From Nonomuraea endophytica (GTDB lineage: Bacteria > Actinomycetota > Actinomycetes > Streptosporangiales > Streptosporangiaceae), in contig NZ_JACHIN010000008.1 in NCBI RefSeq assembly GCF_014203235.1, forward strand, positions 62,001 to 126,000: a DNA stretch of 64,000 nucleotides, read 5' to 3'. Within the stretch, counting starts at the first letter, position 1; every line of letters starts with the position of its first letter. The notes beneath the pieces were generated by a model. It was not told where the DNA came from. It did no database searches and saw only the letters and a list, made by a program, of their open reading frames with translations. Shown piece after piece: positions 16,405 to 24,522 of the stretch. The translations under genes and the position numbers were made by a program.

Positions 16405-17118
16405 ATGACCGCTAGCAGGACCGCGAGAGAACGTGTCAGAGCCGAACTCACCAAGGAGATCGCCGACATCGCCCGGCGCCAGCTCGCCACGGAAGGGGCG
16501 GGCGGGCTGTCGTTGCGCGCCGTGGCCCGCGAGATGGGCATGGTCTCCTCCGCCATCTACCGCTACTTTCCCAGCCGGGACGACCTGCTGACCGCCCTGA
16601 TCATCGACGGCTACAACGCGATCGGGGAGTGCGTGGAGCGGGCCGACGCCGCCACCGACCGGGGCGATCATCTGGGCCGCTGGCTGGCGGTCTGCCACGC
16701 CGTACGCGACTGGGCGCTGGCCAACCCCCACGAGTACGCCCTGTTGTACGGCTCGCCCGTGCCCGGCTACCAGGCGCCGATGGACACCGTGGAGGCGGCG
16801 ATCCGCGACACGGTCGTCTTCGGCCGCATCCTGTCCGACGCCAACGAGGCGGGCGCCCTCGATCCCCCGGGCATCGCGCCCGCTCCCCCGCCGTCGCTGG
16901 CCGAGGACGCCGCGCTGGTGCGCTCCCTCATGCCGGGGATCTCCGACCTGGGCGTCTTCCGCGCGATCAACGCCTGGACCGGACTGTTCGGCTGGGTCAG
17001 CTTCGAGCTGTTCGGCCAGTTCAACAACACGCTGGACAACCGCAGGACCGCCTTCGAGCACTGCATGCTCAACAACGCCGCGCTCATGGGGCTGGGCATC
17101 CCAGAAGCGGCACGATGA
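16405..17118 (+). CDS. TetR/AcrR regulator with WHG-type C-terminal domain
   Basis: The 237-residue product has an N-terminal TetR helix-turn-helix (GGLSLRAVAREMGMVSSAIYRYF) and a C-terminal ligand domain with WLAVCHAVRDWALANPHEYALLYGSPVPGY, typical of TetR_C_33/WHG members. ATG 16405 is leaderless. It probably represses itself and the divergent DUF2568-epimerase-oxidoreductase operon through the two palindromes between them. Its last 35 bp overlap the 3' end of a second, convergent TetR gene. Confidence 0.9.
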   Translation: MTASRTARERVRAELTKEIADIARRQLATEGAGGLSLRAVAREMGMVSSAIYRYFPSRDDLLTALIIDGYNAIGECVERADAATDRGDHLGRWLAVCHAVRDWALANPHEYALLYGSPVPGYQAPMDTVEAAIRDTVVFGRILSDANEAGALDPPGIAPAPPPSLAEDAALVRSLMPGISDLGVFRAINAWTGLFGWVSFELFGQFNNTLDNRRTAFEHCMLNNAALMGLGIPEAAR

Positions 17119-17680
17119 TCTCGTCGACCACCTCGACGATGAGCGTGTCGGGGATCGGCGGCCCGTTGAACAGGAAGTGCTGCCTGATCATCGCCTGACC
17201 CACGTCCAGCCGCCTCGGGGTGACCGCACCGGCCTCGACCTCGCCACGCTCGACCGCGCGGCGTACCACCTCGTGCATCATCCTGCGCCCCGCGCCCTGA
17301 GAGTTCTCGCGCAGCGTGGCGGCCTGGCCGCGGTCGCCGAGCGCCTCGCTCAGCAGCCCCCGCATGGCCTCGCCGGGCGCTCCGTCCAGCGCGGCCGAGG
17401 TATGGCGGAGCAGGGCCAGCAGGTCGCCGCGCAGGCTGCCGGTGTCGGCCACGTCGGCGGGGTCGGGCAGGACGGAGTAGACCGCCGCCATCACCAGCTC
17501 CAGCCGGGACGGCCAGCGGCGATACAGCGACGCCTTGCCGGTCCTGGCCCGCTCGGCGACCCGTTCCATGGTCAGCTTGGCGTAGCCGACCTCGGCCAGC
17601 TCGTCGAGCGTGGCCTCGAAGATGGCGGCGTGCAGCGCCTCGCCCCGGCGGCGGGGCTGTTTGCGGTGGTCGGTGACCAT
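17084..17680 (-). CDS. TetR/AcrR family regulator
   Basis: The 198-residue product has the TetR helix-turn-helix (YAKLTMERVAERARTGKASLYRRWPSR, read as two halves) and a TetR_C_11-like C-terminal domain. It is the second gene of an operon, 9 bp after the MFS exporter. The exporter's promoter contains a 23-bp palindrome that is the likely operator. This is the usual repressor and drug-pump arrangement. Confidence 0.9.
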   Translation of the reverse strand: MVTDHRKQPRRRGEALHAAIFEATLDELAEVGYAKLTMERVAERARTGKASLYRRWPSRLELVMAAVYSVLPDPADVADTGSLRGDLLALLRHTSAALDGAPGEAMRGLLSEALGDRGQAATLRENSQGAGRRMMHEVVRRAVERGEVEAGAVTPRRLDVGQAMIRQHFLFNGPPIPDTLIVEVVDEIIVPLLGCPAP

Positions 17681-17689
17681 GGATGCATC

Positions 17690-19072
17690 CTATGGAGCCT
17701 CGCCGACCGTGCCCGCGTCTCCGGCCACGATGGCCTTGCCACCCTGGCGAGCGATATGGGCCCGGGTACGCAGCGGGCGTACCGGCAGTGCGAGCGCCAG
17801 CAGGAACGCCACCCCGAGCAGCGGCGCCATCATGGCGAAGACGGGCGGCACGGCCTCGGCGAACCCGGCTCCGGCCAGCCGCAGCGTGATCAGGGCCCCG
17901 ACCACCGCCACCCCCGCCGACGCCCCGATCTGCCGCAGGAACGTCACCGCCGAGGTCGCCGTGCCGAGGTCGGCGTGGGCGACGGTGTTCTGCGCGACCA
18001 GCACCATGACCTGCATGACGAGCCCGACGCCGAGCCCGGTCAGCAGCATCACGGCGGCGATCGCGGCCGCGCCCTCCGCGACAGCCAGCAGCCCGAGGCC
18101 GAGCGCGGCCAGAAGAGCCCCCACGACGGGGTACGGCTTGTAGAGCCCGGTCCTGGTGATCAGGCGGCCGGAGACGATCGTGGTGGCCAGCACGCCGCCC
18201 ATCAGCGCGGTGACCAGCAGCCCGGCCTGGGTGGCCGTGGACCCGAGCGCGATCTGCAGGTAGGCGGGCATGTAGGTGATGGTGCCGAACAGCGCGAACC
18301 CGATCAGAAAGCTGATCGCCACCGGCACCGCGAAGCCCCGGTCCCGGAACAGCCGCAGCGGCAGGATGGGATCGGCCGCCCGCCGCGCCGTGAACAGCCA
18401 CGCGCCCGCGCCCACGGCCGCGACCGCGAGGTAGACCGGCTCTCCCGTCTGCCCGAGCAGCACCATCCCGACCACCGCCACGGCCAGCGTGAGCGCGCCC
18501 GCCACGTCCAGCGGGGCCCGCGCGCCCGGCCTGGGCAGGTGGAGCGTACGGCTGAGCACCACCAGCGCCAGCAGCCCGAGCGGCGGGTAGATCGCGAAGA
18601 TCCACCGCCAGCCCACGGTGTCGATGAACAGCCCGCCGACCAGCGGTCCGCCGACGGCGGCCACGATGTAGGCGGCGCCGATGAGGCTGAGGTAGCGGCC
18701 GCGTTCGCGGGGGCTGACGAGCTCGCCGATGATGGCCTGGGCGCCGATCATCAGCCCGCCGCCGCCGACGCCCTGGAGCGCGCGGAAGGCCACGAACTGC
18801 GGCATCGATCCGGCGACCGAGCACAGGACGGCGCCGGTCACGAAGATCACGATGGCGGCCTGCATGAGGGGCTTGCGGCCGTAGCGGTCGCCCAGCTTGC
18901 CGTACACGGGCATCACGACCGTGGCCGCGACCAGGTAGGCGGTGACGACGGCGGGCATCTGGTCCAGTCCGCCGAGGCTCGCGGCCACGGCGGGCAGGGC
19001 GGGCGCCATGATCGTCTGGTCCAGCGCGCCCAGCAGCATCGCGAGCATGAGCCCGGTCAGCGTGAGCCCCAT
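17690..19072 (-). CDS. DHA2-family MFS drug exporter
   Basis: The 460-residue transporter belongs to the EmrB/QacA group (about 14 helices). Visible motifs are LGALDQTIMAPALPAV (motif D1), GKLGDRYGRKPLM (motif A), and a motif C-like stretch (IGAAYIVAAVGGPLVGGLF). ATG 19072 has a consensus AGGAGGTG. It is followed directly by its TetR gene, so it probably exports a toxic compound that the TetR protein senses. The substrate is unknown. Confidence 0.92.
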   Translation of the reverse strand: MGLTLTGLMLAMLLGALDQTIMAPALPAVAASLGGLDQMPAVVTAYLVAATVVMPVYGKLGDRYGRKPLMQAAIVIFVTGAVLCSVAGSMPQFVAFRALQGVGGGGLMIGAQAIIGELVSPRERGRYLSLIGAAYIVAAVGGPLVGGLFIDTVGWRWIFAIYPPLGLLALVVLSRTLHLPRPGARAPLDVAGALTLAVAVVGMVLLGQTGEPVYLAVAAVGAGAWLFTARRAADPILPLRLFRDRGFAVPVAISFLIGFALFGTITYMPAYLQIALGSTATQAGLLVTALMGGVLATTIVSGRLITRTGLYKPYPVVGALLAALGLGLLAVAEGAAAIAAVMLLTGLGVGLVMQVMVLVAQNTVAHADLGTATSAVTFLRQIGASAGVAVVGALITLRLAGAGFAEAVPPVFAMMAPLLGVAFLLALALPVRPLRTRAHIARQGGKAIVAGDAGTVGEAP

Positions 19073-19083
19073 GCCGCACCTCC

Positions 19084-19106
19084 TTAGAGAACGTATCGTT
19101 CTCTAA
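19084..19106. promoter_or_regulatory. 23-bp perfect palindrome, TetR operator of the MFS operon
   Basis: TTAGAGAACG-3-CGTTCTCTAA lies 12 bp before the MFS start, next to the ribosome site. Perfect symmetry and location mark it as the repressor site for the TetR encoded in the same operon. Confidence 0.8.
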
Positions 19107-19137
19107 GAAGAGTAGATGAAGTCCCGGTGAATGAGAA

Positions 19138-19167
19138 GAGCGCTCCGCCGGGGCCGGCGGAGCGCTC
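19138..19167 (-). terminator. leuA terminator hairpin
   Basis: GAGCGCTCCGCCG and CGGCGGAGCGCTC form a perfect 13-bp stem with a GGGC loop, 15 bp after the leuA stop. There is little T-run. Confidence 0.75.
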
Positions 19168-19181
19168 CGTGCGGGCGGTTC

Positions 19182-20888
19182 CTAGCGGGAGGCGCGGTTG
19201 ACCGCGGAGATGATCGCCTTGAGCGAGGCGGTCGTGGTGTTGGCGTCGATGCCCACGCCCCACAGGATCCGGCCGTCCACCTCGCACTCCAGGTACGAGG
19301 CGGCCTTGGCGTCGGTGCCCGCGCTCATCGCGTGCTCCACGTAGTCGAGCACGCGCACCTGGATGCCGATCCCGGCGATCGCGTCGATGAAGGCCGAGAT
19401 GGGGCCGTTGCCGTTGCCCTCGATCTCGCGGATCTCCCCGTCGAGGCGGATGTCGGCGCCGATGCGGTCCTGGTCGTCCACGGTCGACTCGTGGCGGTGG
19501 GCCATGAGGCTGAGGCGGCCCCAGCGGTTGCCCGGCGTGGGCAGGTACTCGTCCTGGAAGATCTCGAACATCTCGGCCGGCGTGACCTCGCCGCCCTCGG
19601 CGTCGGTGCGGGCCTGCACGACCTTGGAGAACTCGATCTGCAGGCGGCGCGGCAGGTCGAGCTGGTGGTCGGCCTTCATGATGAAGGCGACGCCGCCCTT
19701 GCCGGACTGGCTGTTGACGCGGATGACCGCCTCGTAGCTGCGCCCGATGTCCTTGGGGTCTATCGGCAGGTACGGCACCGCCCACGTGAAGGAGTCGACC
19801 GGCACGCCCGCCGCGGCGGCGTCGGCGGCCAGGTGCTCGAAGCCCTTCTTGATGGCGTCCTGGTGGGAGCCGGAGAAGGCGGTGTAGACCAGCTCGCCGC
19901 CCCACGGGTGGCGCGGGTGCACGGGCAGCTGGTTGCAGTATTCGGTGACGCGGCGGATCTCGTCGATGTCACTGAAGTCGATCTCGGGGTCGACGCCCTG
20001 CGAGAACAGGTTCATGCCCAGGGTCACCAGGCAGACGTTGCCGGTGCGCTCGCCGTTGCCGAACAGGCAGCCCTCGATGCGGTCGGCGCCGGCCATGTAG
20101 CCCAGTTCGGCGGCGGCGACGGCGGTGCCGCGGTCGTTGTGGGGGTGCAGCGACAGCACGATCGAGGCGCGCCTGCTCAGGTTGCGGTGCATCCACTCGA
20201 TCTGGTCGGCGTAGATGTTGGGCGTGGCCATCTCGACGGTGGCGGGCAGGTTGATGATGACCTTGCGGTCGGGGGTGGGCTGCCACACCTCGGTGACCGC
20301 GTCGCACACCTCGACGGCGTAGTCGAGCTCGGTCCCGGTGAACGACTCGGGCGAGTACTGGTAGTAGACGTCGACGTCGCTGGCCTCGGCGAGCTTGCGG
20401 ACGAGCTTGGCGCCCTCGACGGCGATGGCGGTGATGCCCTCGCGGTCCTGGCCGAACACGACGCGGCGCTGGAGCGTGGAGGTCGAGTTGTAGAGGTGGA
20501 CGATCGCCTGCCTGGCGCCCTGGATGGACTCGAAGGTGCGCTCGATCAGCTCGGGCCTGGCCTGGGTCAGCACCTGGATCACCACGTCGTCGGGGACGCG
20601 CCCCTCGTCGATGATCTGGCGGACGAAGTCGAAGTCGGTCTGGCTGGCGGCGGGGAAGCCGACCTCGATCTCCTTGTAGCCCATCTTGACCAGCAGGTCG
20701 AACATCTGGAGCTTGCGGTGGGAGTCCATCGGGTCGATCAGCGCCTGGTTGCCGTCGCGCAGGTCTACCGCGCACCATCGGGGCGCCTTGGTGATCACCT
20801 TGCCGGGCCAGGTGCGGTCGGCGAGCCGGACGGGCTCGAACGCCTGATAGCGCTGGACGGGCATGGAGGTGGGCTGCTGAGCGGTCAT
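19182..20888 (-). CDS. leuA: 2-isopropylmalate synthase
   Basis: The 568-residue enzyme condenses acetyl-CoA and 2-oxoisovalerate, the first step of leucine synthesis. It shows the DRTWPGK start region, the metal and substrate signature CAVDLRDGNQALIDPM, the SLHPHNDRGTAVAAAELG motif with paired His, and a C-terminal LeuA regulatory domain ending in DANTTTASLKAII. The last is the leucine-feedback domain of actinobacterial LeuA2-type enzymes. A leucine-rich leader peptide precedes it, so transcription attenuation is likely in addition to allosteric control. Confidence 0.96.
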   Translation of the reverse strand: MTAQQPTSMPVQRYQAFEPVRLADRTWPGKVITKAPRWCAVDLRDGNQALIDPMDSHRKLQMFDLLVKMGYKEIEVGFPAASQTDFDFVRQIIDEGRVPDDVVIQVLTQARPELIERTFESIQGARQAIVHLYNSTSTLQRRVVFGQDREGITAIAVEGAKLVRKLAEASDVDVYYQYSPESFTGTELDYAVEVCDAVTEVWQPTPDRKVIINLPATVEMATPNIYADQIEWMHRNLSRRASIVLSLHPHNDRGTAVAAAELGYMAGADRIEGCLFGNGERTGNVCLVTLGMNLFSQGVDPEIDFSDIDEIRRVTEYCNQLPVHPRHPWGGELVYTAFSGSHQDAIKKGFEHLAADAAAAGVPVDSFTWAVPYLPIDPKDIGRSYEAVIRVNSQSGKGGVAFIMKADHQLDLPRRLQIEFSKVVQARTDAEGGEVTPAEMFEIFQDEYLPTPGNRWGRLSLMAHRHESTVDDQDRIGADIRLDGEIREIEGNGNGPISAFIDAIAGIGIQVRVLDYVEHAMSAGTDAKAASYLECEVDGRILWGVGIDANTTTASLKAIISAVNRASR

Positions 20889-20930
20889 CGAGGTGTCCTC
20901 AAAGTCGGTCCGAACGGCCGACGCGCATGG

Positions 20931-20955
20931 CTCGCTCCGCGACGAGGGAGCCGGC
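20931..20955 (-). promoter_or_regulatory. Candidate attenuator hairpin downstream of the leader peptide
   Basis: On the minus strand GGCTC-C-CTC pairs with GAG-C-GAGCC around a GTCGCG loop, just after the leader stop codon. It is the likely terminator or anti-terminator element of leuA attenuation. The alternative pairing partners were not computed. Confidence 0.45.
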
Positions 20956-20961
20956 CTGCTT

Positions 20962-21006
20962 TTAGAGGCCCTCGCCGCGGCAGCTAAGAAGCAGCCCGCG
21001 CAGCAT
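20962..21006 (-). CDS. leuL: leuA leader peptide MLRGLLLSCRGEGL
   Basis: A 14-codon frame (ATG 21006, stop 20964-20962) encodes five leucines, three of them consecutive at positions 5-7, followed by TAA. It ends 74 bp before leuA. It has the size and bias of an amino-acid attenuator peptide: slow translation through the Leu run would change downstream folding. TAACGT 7 nt before ATG suggests it is leaderless. Too short for automatic gene calls, but the content and position are convincing. Confidence 0.8.
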   Translation of the reverse strand: MLRGLLLSCRGEGL

Positions 21007-21013
21007 GCGATTC

Positions 21014-21019
21014 ACGTTA
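21014..21019 (-). promoter_or_regulatory. -10 box TAACGT of the leuA leader
   Basis: TAACGT lies 7 nt before the leader ATG at 21006. It is about 30 bp downstream of the stop of the preceding minus-strand gene. Confidence 0.5.
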
Positions 21020-21050
21020 GCAGACGTCTCGCCGTGGGCCCTCCCCGATC

Positions 21051-21794
21051 TCACCTGATGAGAACCGAAAGACAGGTCACACAGCCCTCCAGCTTCTCAA
21101 ATTCCGAAATATCCACGCTCACTACGACAAGTCCCCTATTTCGCAGCATGCGGGCAGTTTCCGGGGCGGAGGCCGCCATCAGCACGGTCTCCTCGTCCAG
21201 GACGACCACGTGCGAGCCCGCCTCCTCCAGCGGCTCCAGCAATCCCGGCAGCTCCACCAGGGAAGGGTCGCCGATCAGCGTGCCGTCCGGCAGCGCGGTC
21301 ACGGCCGACTTCAGATGCAGCACCCCGCGCAGCTCCACTGGGACCACCCGTCGGTCCAGCAGGTGCCGGGCGAGCTGGGCGATCCCCTCGTCGTTGGTGC
21401 GGGCCGAGCGCCCGACATAGACGGTCGCGCCGATCTGAAGGACGTCGCCGCCGTCGAGCGTGCCGGGCGCCTCCACGGCCACGTCACGCAACCCCTGGCC
21501 CCGCAGGGCCTCCGCCACCGCCGCGACCTCGGGCCGCCGTTCCGGCGCACCGGGCCGCGTGAGTACGGCCAGCCGCCCGCACACCACCACGGTGTCCTCC
21601 ACGAACACCGCGTCCGGCAGGTCGTCGGCCCGAGGCACGTGGACCGGCCTCCAGCCCGCCTCCTCCAGCGCGCCGACATAGGCCGCGTGCTGCTCCAGGG
21701 CGAGCTCGTAGTCGACCGCCCGCCGTTCGAGATGGGTGACGATGCCCTCGGCCAGGCGCGGACCAGGTTCCCTTACCACCGCGATACCCCGCAT
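21051..21794 (-). CDS. ddaH: Dimethylarginine dimethylaminohydrolase (DDAH)
   Basis: The 247-residue pentein hydrolase has the full DDAH residues: LPDAVFVEDTVVV with the substrate-binding Asp, a His in GVLHLKSAV, and the C-terminal catalytic Cys region EGCVTCLSV. DDAH makes citrulline and a methylamine from N-methylated arginines. It differs from the other DDAH-fold gene in this window (1507-2298), which has Asn in place of the FVED Asp. A TAGAAC sequence 7 nt before ATG 21794 is an imperfect leaderless box. It is the gene before leuA on the same strand. Confidence 0.9.
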   Translation of the reverse strand: MRGIAVVREPGPRLAEGIVTHLERRAVDYELALEQHAAYVGALEEAGWRPVHVPRADDLPDAVFVEDTVVVCGRLAVLTRPGAPERRPEVAAVAEALRGQGLRDVAVEAPGTLDGGDVLQIGATVYVGRSARTNDEGIAQLARHLLDRRVVPVELRGVLHLKSAVTALPDGTLIGDPSLVELPGLLEPLEEAGSHVVVLDEETVLMAASAPETARMLRNRGLVVVSVDISEFEKLEGCVTCLSVLIR

Positions 21795-21819
21795 AGGGCG
21801 TGTTCTATCACGCGCCGGT

Positions 21820-21825
21820 TAGAGT
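21820..21825 (+). promoter_or_regulatory. -10 box TAGAGT, leaderless start of the DUF2630 gene
   Basis: TAGAGT lies 7 nt before ATG 21833. The region is the 38-bp divergent gap with the DDAH gene. Confidence 0.5.
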
Positions 21826-21832
21826 CAGGATC

Positions 21833-22078
21833 ATGCAGGATAACGAGATTCTCACCAGGATCAGCTCCCTCGTCGCCGAGGAGCACGAGCTGCGCAGCCG
21901 CCTCGCCACCGGCGAGGTGACCTCGGAGGAGGAGAACGCGCGGGTCAAGGAGCTGGAAGTCGCGCTCGACCAGTGCTGGGACCTGCTCAGGCAGCGCCGG
22001 GCGCGCCGGGGCATCGGCGAGAACCCCGACGAGGCCGCCGCCCGCCCCGTCAGCGAGGTCGAGAGCTACCAGCAGTAA
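21833..22078 (+). CDS. DUF2630 family protein
   Basis: The 81-residue acidic helical protein (ILTRISSLVAEEHELRSRLA, then a second helix with LDQCWDLLRQRRARRG) ends in PVSEVESYQQ, matching the conserved small DUF2630 family of actinobacteria. There is no signal peptide or membrane segment. Start ATG 21833 is favoured by the leaderless promoter box; a GTG at 21800 in frame would add 11 residues. Function unknown. Confidence 0.85.
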   Translation: MQDNEILTRISSLVAEEHELRSRLATGEVTSEEENARVKELEVALDQCWDLLRQRRARRGIGENPDEAAARPVSEVESYQQ

Positions 22079-22120
22079 AACCGGTGGCGGGAGAGGGCGG
22101 GGGTACGTTTGCCTGACGGC

Positions 22121-23086
22121 ATGAGGATCCAGCAAGTAGATCTCGACGGCCCCCTGGACGAGGTGTACACCGCCTATCGCACGGCCACCGGCCACCGTCC
22201 TGGCCCGGTCATCTCCCGGCGCCACTTCGAGTGGCTGATGCGCAAGGGCGAGCCCGGCTCCCGCGTCGAGGCGTGGGCCGTGGTCGAGGACGGCCAGGTC
22301 GTCGGCGGCGTCGGCCTGCAATACCCGCTGCTCGACAACACGCATCTCGTCGAGGTGTTCGAGGCGTTCGTCGTGCCGGGCCACCGGCGGCGGGGCGTCG
22401 GCAAGGCCCTGTACGAGCACACGAAGGACCGCGTCAGGGCCGAGGGCAGGAGGCTGCTGGTCGGCGAGACCGAGGCCGTGGGCAGCGGGGCCGCGTTCGT
22501 CGCCGCGATGGGCGGCCAGGTCGTGTTGCCGGAGGCCCGCCGTACTCTGGATCTGCGCAAGGCCGACTGGGCTGCGATCGAGGCGATGCTGCCGCAGGCC
22601 GACGGCTACCATCTGGAGCGCTTCACCGGCCCCGCGCCCGAGGAGCTTCTCGCCGATCTGGCTCAGCTCATCGGTGGCATGAACGACGCGCCGCGCGGCG
22701 CGGACATCGAGGAGATGCACTTCGACACCGACCGGATGCGGGAGTTCGAGGCGTCGATCGTGCCCAGTGGCGGCGACTCCTACGCCATGATCGCCCGCCG
22801 TACCTCCGACGGCGCCCCCGCGGGCTACACGCGCATCTACATCGAGGCCGACCGCGCCGACGGCTGGGCCCGCCAGGCCGACACGACCGTGCTCGCCGCC
22901 CATCGCGGCCGCAAGCTGGGGCTGCTGCTGAAGGTCTCCAACCTGTTGTGGCTACGCGAGAGCGAGCCGCAGGTGCAACAGGTCGTCACCTGGAACGCCA
23001 CCTCCAACCGGCACATGCTGGCGATCAACGAGGCGATGGGCTTCGAACTGCTCGACGAGTGGAACACCTGGCAAACGGACGTCTGA
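22121..23086 (+). CDS. GNAT family N-acetyltransferase
   Basis: The 321-residue protein has two GNAT-like halves. The first carries the acetyl-CoA pyrophosphate-binding loop RRRGVGKALYEHTKD after beta4 (LVEVFEAFVVPGHRRR). The second ends with HRGRKLGLLLKVSNLLWLRE and ATSNRHMLAINEAMGFEL. This matches tandem-GNAT enzymes such as MshD-like or drug-acetylating proteins, but the substrate is unknown. ATG 22121 is preferred; an in-frame TTG lies 12 nt upstream. Confidence 0.85.
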   Translation: MRIQQVDLDGPLDEVYTAYRTATGHRPGPVISRRHFEWLMRKGEPGSRVEAWAVVEDGQVVGGVGLQYPLLDNTHLVEVFEAFVVPGHRRRGVGKALYEHTKDRVRAEGRRLLVGETEAVGSGAAFVAAMGGQVVLPEARRTLDLRKADWAAIEAMLPQADGYHLERFTGPAPEELLADLAQLIGGMNDAPRGADIEEMHFDTDRMREFEASIVPSGGDSYAMIARRTSDGAPAGYTRIYIEADRADGWARQADTTVLAAHRGRKLGLLLKVSNLLWLRESEPQVQQVVTWNATSNRHMLAINEAMGFELLDEWNTWQTDV

Positions 23087-23195
23087 CGTTTCGCCGATGT
23101 TAAGCGCAGGTTAGATATGCGCCCGCTCCCCTTGCCCGAAGAACCTTCGGTGGAGAGGCTCTGGCCAGCACAGACGCCCCCCTGGAGGTATCCCG

Positions 23196-24512
23196 TTGAG
23201 CAAGGCACGCATGCCGTGGAAGAACGTCATCGGCGGTTCCGTCGGCAACCTCGTCGAATGGTACGACTGGTTCGTCTACGCGAGCTTCGCCACCTACTTC
23301 GCGGCGTCCTTCTTCCCCAAGGGTGATCCCACCGCCCAGTTGCTGAACACCTTCGGCATCTTCGCCGTCGGCTTCTTCATGCGCCCGATCGGCGGCTGGC
23401 TGCTCGGGCGCTACGCCGACCGCAAGGGCCGCAAGGCCGCCATGACCATGACGGTCACGCTGATGTCGGCCAGCGCCCTGCTGATCGCGATCGCGCCCAC
23501 GTACGACATGATCGGCGGCGCCGCCGCGGTGGTCCTGCTCGTGGCCCGGCTGCTCCAGGGCATCTCGGTCGGCGGCGAGTACGCGGCCAGCGCCACCTTC
23601 CTCACCGAGGCCACCCCGCCCGGCCGGCGCGGCTTCGCCTCCAGCTTCCAGTACGTCTCGATGACCGCCGGCCAGCTCGTCGGCCTCGGCCTGCAGATCA
23701 TCCTGCAGAACTCCATGACCGACGAGGCCCTGAAGTCCTGGGGCTGGCGCATCCCGTTCATCATCGGCGCCCTGGCCGCCGCGGTCGTGTTCTACCTGCG
23801 GCGCAGCCTGATGGAGACCGAGGCGTACGGCGAGGAGTCCGCGGGCGCGCACGACGCGAAGGACCGCGGCACGCTCAAGGCGCTCTTCGCGCACAAGAAG
23901 GAGTTTCTGCTGGTCATCGCCCTGACCATGGGCGGCACCGTCGCGTACTACACCTACACCACCTACCTGACCACGTACCTGTCCAACACCGCCGGGCTGT
24001 CGAAGGCGACCGCCTCGACCGTGAGCTTCTGCGCGCTGTTCATCTTCATGTGCATTCAGCCGGCGGCCGGAGCGCTGTCGGACCGGATCGGACGGCGGCC
24101 GCTGCTCATCACCTTCGGCGTCGGCTCGACACTCGGCACCGTGCCGCTCATGTACGCGCTGTCGTCGGTCAGCGGCTTCTGGAGCGCGCTGCTGCTTTCA
24201 CTGGTCGGCCTGCTCATCATCACCGGCTACACCTCGATCAACGCGGTGGTGAAGGCCGAGCTGTTCCCGACCAATGTCCGGGCGCTCGGGGTGGCGCTGC
24301 CGTACGCGATCGCCAACGCGCTGTTCGGCGGCACCGCCCAGTACGTGGCGCTGTGGTTCAAGGACGCGGGCATGGAGCCCGGCTTCTACTGGTATGTGGC
24401 CGGGTGCGCCGCCGTCTCCCTCGTCGTGTACTTCACCATGCGCGAGACCCGCGATGCGGCCCTGACGCGCAGTGAGCGCGGCGTGGCCGAGGCGGTTCCC
24501 GAGCGCGTCTAA
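23196..24512 (+). CDS. MHS-family MFS transporter (KgtP-like)
   Basis: The 438-residue, 12-helix transporter belongs to the metabolite:H+ symporter family: NLVEWYDWFVYASFATYFA at the start, the loop GRYADRKGRKAAM, and LLQGISVGGEYAAS. It probably imports a dicarboxylate, 2-oxoglutarate, proline/betaine or shikimate-like compound. The start is TTG 23196 with GGAGG about 8 nt upstream. Its stop codon TAA forms the first part of the -10 box of the next gene. Confidence 0.9.
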   Translation: MSKARMPWKNVIGGSVGNLVEWYDWFVYASFATYFAASFFPKGDPTAQLLNTFGIFAVGFFMRPIGGWLLGRYADRKGRKAAMTMTVTLMSASALLIAIAPTYDMIGGAAAVVLLVARLLQGISVGGEYAASATFLTEATPPGRRGFASSFQYVSMTAGQLVGLGLQIILQNSMTDEALKSWGWRIPFIIGALAAAVVFYLRRSLMETEAYGEESAGAHDAKDRGTLKALFAHKKEFLLVIALTMGGTVAYYTYTTYLTTYLSNTAGLSKATASTVSFCALFIFMCIQPAAGALSDRIGRRPLLITFGVGSTLGTVPLMYALSSVSGFWSALLLSLVGLLIITGYTSINAVVKAELFPTNVRALGVALPYAIANALFGGTAQYVALWFKDAGMEPGFYWYVAGCAAVSLVVYFTMRETRDAALTRSERGVAEAVPERV

Positions 24513-24515
24513 CCT
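24510..24515 (+). promoter_or_regulatory. -10 box TAACCT overlapping the transporter stop codon
   Basis: TAACCT includes the TAA stop of the MHS transporter and lies 7 nt before ATG 24523, giving the two-component operon its own leaderless promoter. Confidence 0.5.
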
Positions 24516-24522
24516 GGTCGGC

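Noticed and set aside
16767..19079. 770-codon minus-strand frame
   Set aside because: Out of frame with the MFS exporter and TetR genes that occupy this strand; Ala/Arg/Gly-rich shadow.
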